Source: Natronorubrum texcoconense
GTDB taxonomy: Archaea > Halobacteriota > Halobacteria > Halobacteriales > Natrialbaceae
Assembly (NCBI RefSeq): GCF_900100335.1
Contig: NZ_FNFE01000002.1
Span: 496,001-560,000, forward strand
Direction of reading: 5' to 3'
DNA: 64,000 bases
Shown: positions 63,205-64,000 of the stretch, one piece after another
Layout: the number at the start of each line of letters is the position of its first letter
Numbering within the stretch: position 1 is the first letter of the stretch
Program-made: the position numbers and the translations under genes
The notes under the pieces: model-generated
The model's input: the letters and a program-made list of their open reading frames with translations, nothing else
Told to the model about the DNA's origin: nothing
Database searches by the model: none

Positions 63205-63699
63205 TCAGTCGGTCGCAGGCGCACCCTCGCGTACGGTGACGGCCATCCCGGTCTCGAAGTCCTCGATAGCCTCGGCGCCGAGTCGTGCCGTCCCGACCGC
63301 GATCACCTCGCCGCGCTCGTGGACGACCACCACCTCGTCGCCCGGCCGGATTTCCGGTCCGACCTCGAGGACGAACTTCGTGAAGACGTTCTTCTCGTCG
63401 CGGACGAACGGTTCGCTCTCGTCGTCGACGACGACGCGGTAGGCCGGGTGCTCGAGCGCCGCGTGGAGCCGACGACCACCCTCGAGTCCGAGTGTAAATC
63501 GGCCGTCGGTACCGAACGAAACGATGCGGCCGGCATCGGCGTGGACCTGCTGGGGACGACCCGAGGTCGTCCGCTTGACCGTCAGCGATTCCGCGGGCGG
63601 GAACAGCGCCTCGCCCGCGCCCGCACCGAACTGATAGTCCGCGATCGTGCGGAGGTTCGAAAGCCCCGCCAGCCCGTTTTCGTCGGCTGTATCACTCAT
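63205..63699 (-). CDS. PUA-domain protein
   Basis: 164 residues. The C-terminal half is a PUA RNA-binding domain: AGRIVSFGTDGRFTLGLEGG, then NVFTKFVLEVGPEIRPGDEVVVVHERGEVIAVGTARLGAEAIEDFETGMAVTVREG. The N-terminal ADYQFGAGAGEALFPPAESLTVKRTTSGRPQQV resembles the domain preceding PUA in archaeal tRNA-guanine transglycosylase/ArcS-type proteins. It probably acts in RNA modification; the exact role is unproven. Start ATG 63699 (MSDTADENGL). Confidence 0.82.
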   Translation of the reverse strand: MSDTADENGLAGLSNLRTIADYQFGAGAGEALFPPAESLTVKRTTSGRPQQVHADAGRIVSFGTDGRFTLGLEGGRRLHAALEHPAYRVVVDDESEPFVRDEKNVFTKFVLEVGPEIRPGDEVVVVHERGEVIAVGTARLGAEAIEDFETGMAVTVREGAPATD

Positions 63700-63830
63700 T
63701 GCGTGGCGTTTCGTGCGGGCGGTCGAAAGCCCTTCGACCTCGGGCGCCGCGTGGTCGACGTCCGAACCATGGACGCACATGTTTGATTGGCATACATATA
63801 AACGATGGATACAAAAACGAGATAGAGAAC

Positions 63831-63839
63831 GTTATAATA
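63831..63839 (+). promoter_or_regulatory. TATA box of the right-edge gene
   Basis: GTTATAATA lies 26-34 bases before ATG 63865; it implies a leaderless message. The preceding 100 bases are AT-rich. Confidence 0.6.
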
Positions 63840-63864
63840 CTCGATTCTGTAGTACCGCTATCCA

Positions 63865-64000
63865 ATGGACGTCACGCAAATCGGCCTCGGGGCGGCCCTC
63901 CTCGTCCTCGGCACCCTGACGCTGGCCGGCCCGGCCTCGCTCGTCTCGGGTCCGACGACCTATCTTCTGGCGGGTGTGACGCTGCTCGTTACCGGTTACG
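63865..64000 (+). CDS. membrane protein, N-terminal part only (truncated by window)
   Basis: 45 codons are visible: MDVTQIGLGAALLVLGTLTLAG, then a second hydrophobic stretch ending LLAGVTLLVTGY, so at least two membrane helices. The start follows its TATA box at leaderless spacing. The family cannot be named from this fragment. Confidence 0.6.
   Translation, partial: MDVTQIGLGAALLVLGTLTLAGPASLVSGPTTYLLAGVTLLVTGY

Overview
The window reads as a chromosomal segment of a haloarchaeon, probably of the Natrialbaceae type. The evidence is high GC, very acidic proteins, an archaeal thermosome, LonB and TFB, the L44e–S27e–aIF2-alpha–Nop10 cluster, the archaeal shikimate route, Tat lipoproteins, and many genes whose TATA box lies about 25-30 bases before the start codon (leaderless mRNAs). 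No rRNA, CRISPR array, complete insertion sequence or provirus was recognised. Most genes are ordinary haloarchaeal core genes.

Layout. 1-2.5 kb: end of coaBC, a small membrane regulator behind a short leader ORF, and hpt. 2.9-9.7 kb: a complete peptide-type ABC importer (dppABCDF). Its binding protein has its two sequence halves in swapped order behind one lipoprotein signal, and its last ATPase carries a large insertion. 10.3-15.2 kb: a second importer with no binding protein, split into dppCDF (-) and a divergent dppB (+). 15.3-16.6 kb: initiator tRNA-Met with a duplicated, hairpin-forming 3' end beside it, and a GtrA-like gene. 16.8-19.2 kb: translation and ribosome-assembly operon. 19.3-28.4 kb: an amidohydrolase-like protein without its usual metal ligands, thermosome, HalOD1 protein, SAM hydrolase, NMN adenylyltransferase, LonB with two membrane-protein partners, and an MGMT-like protein without the acceptor cysteine.

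28.4-33.3 kb: trpCBA behind three GTAC-centred boxes with a 10-bp period, then ADH synthase. 33.4-36.5 kb: a nucleoside phosphorylase-like gene, an MNT-HEPN pair with a palindromic operator, a SprT-like protease, and an array of hairpins with variable stems and a near-constant 11-base loop. 36.5-43.6 kb: small regulators and membrane proteins, DHQ synthase II, and others. 43.6-50.6 kb: aroD, TFB, a DUF84 NTPase, SPFH and NfeD proteins. 50.6-63.7 kb: pyruvate kinase, MetG, an SNF transporter, MfnA, PEP synthase, NAC/TrmI, a DedA-like protein and a PUA protein. A new membrane gene begins at the right edge.

Functional links. ADH synthase, DHQ synthase II and AroD supply the shikimate pathway that feeds trpCBA. 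Pyruvate kinase and PEP synthase sit 6 kb apart and run the PEP/pyruvate step in opposite directions. LonB, NAC, the thermosome and PAC2 form a proteostasis set. The features most worth follow-up are the permuted binding protein, the hairpin array and its dispersed relatives, the trp boxes, the paired CAACATGTT sites around a Bat-like regulator, and the tRNA-derived repeat.
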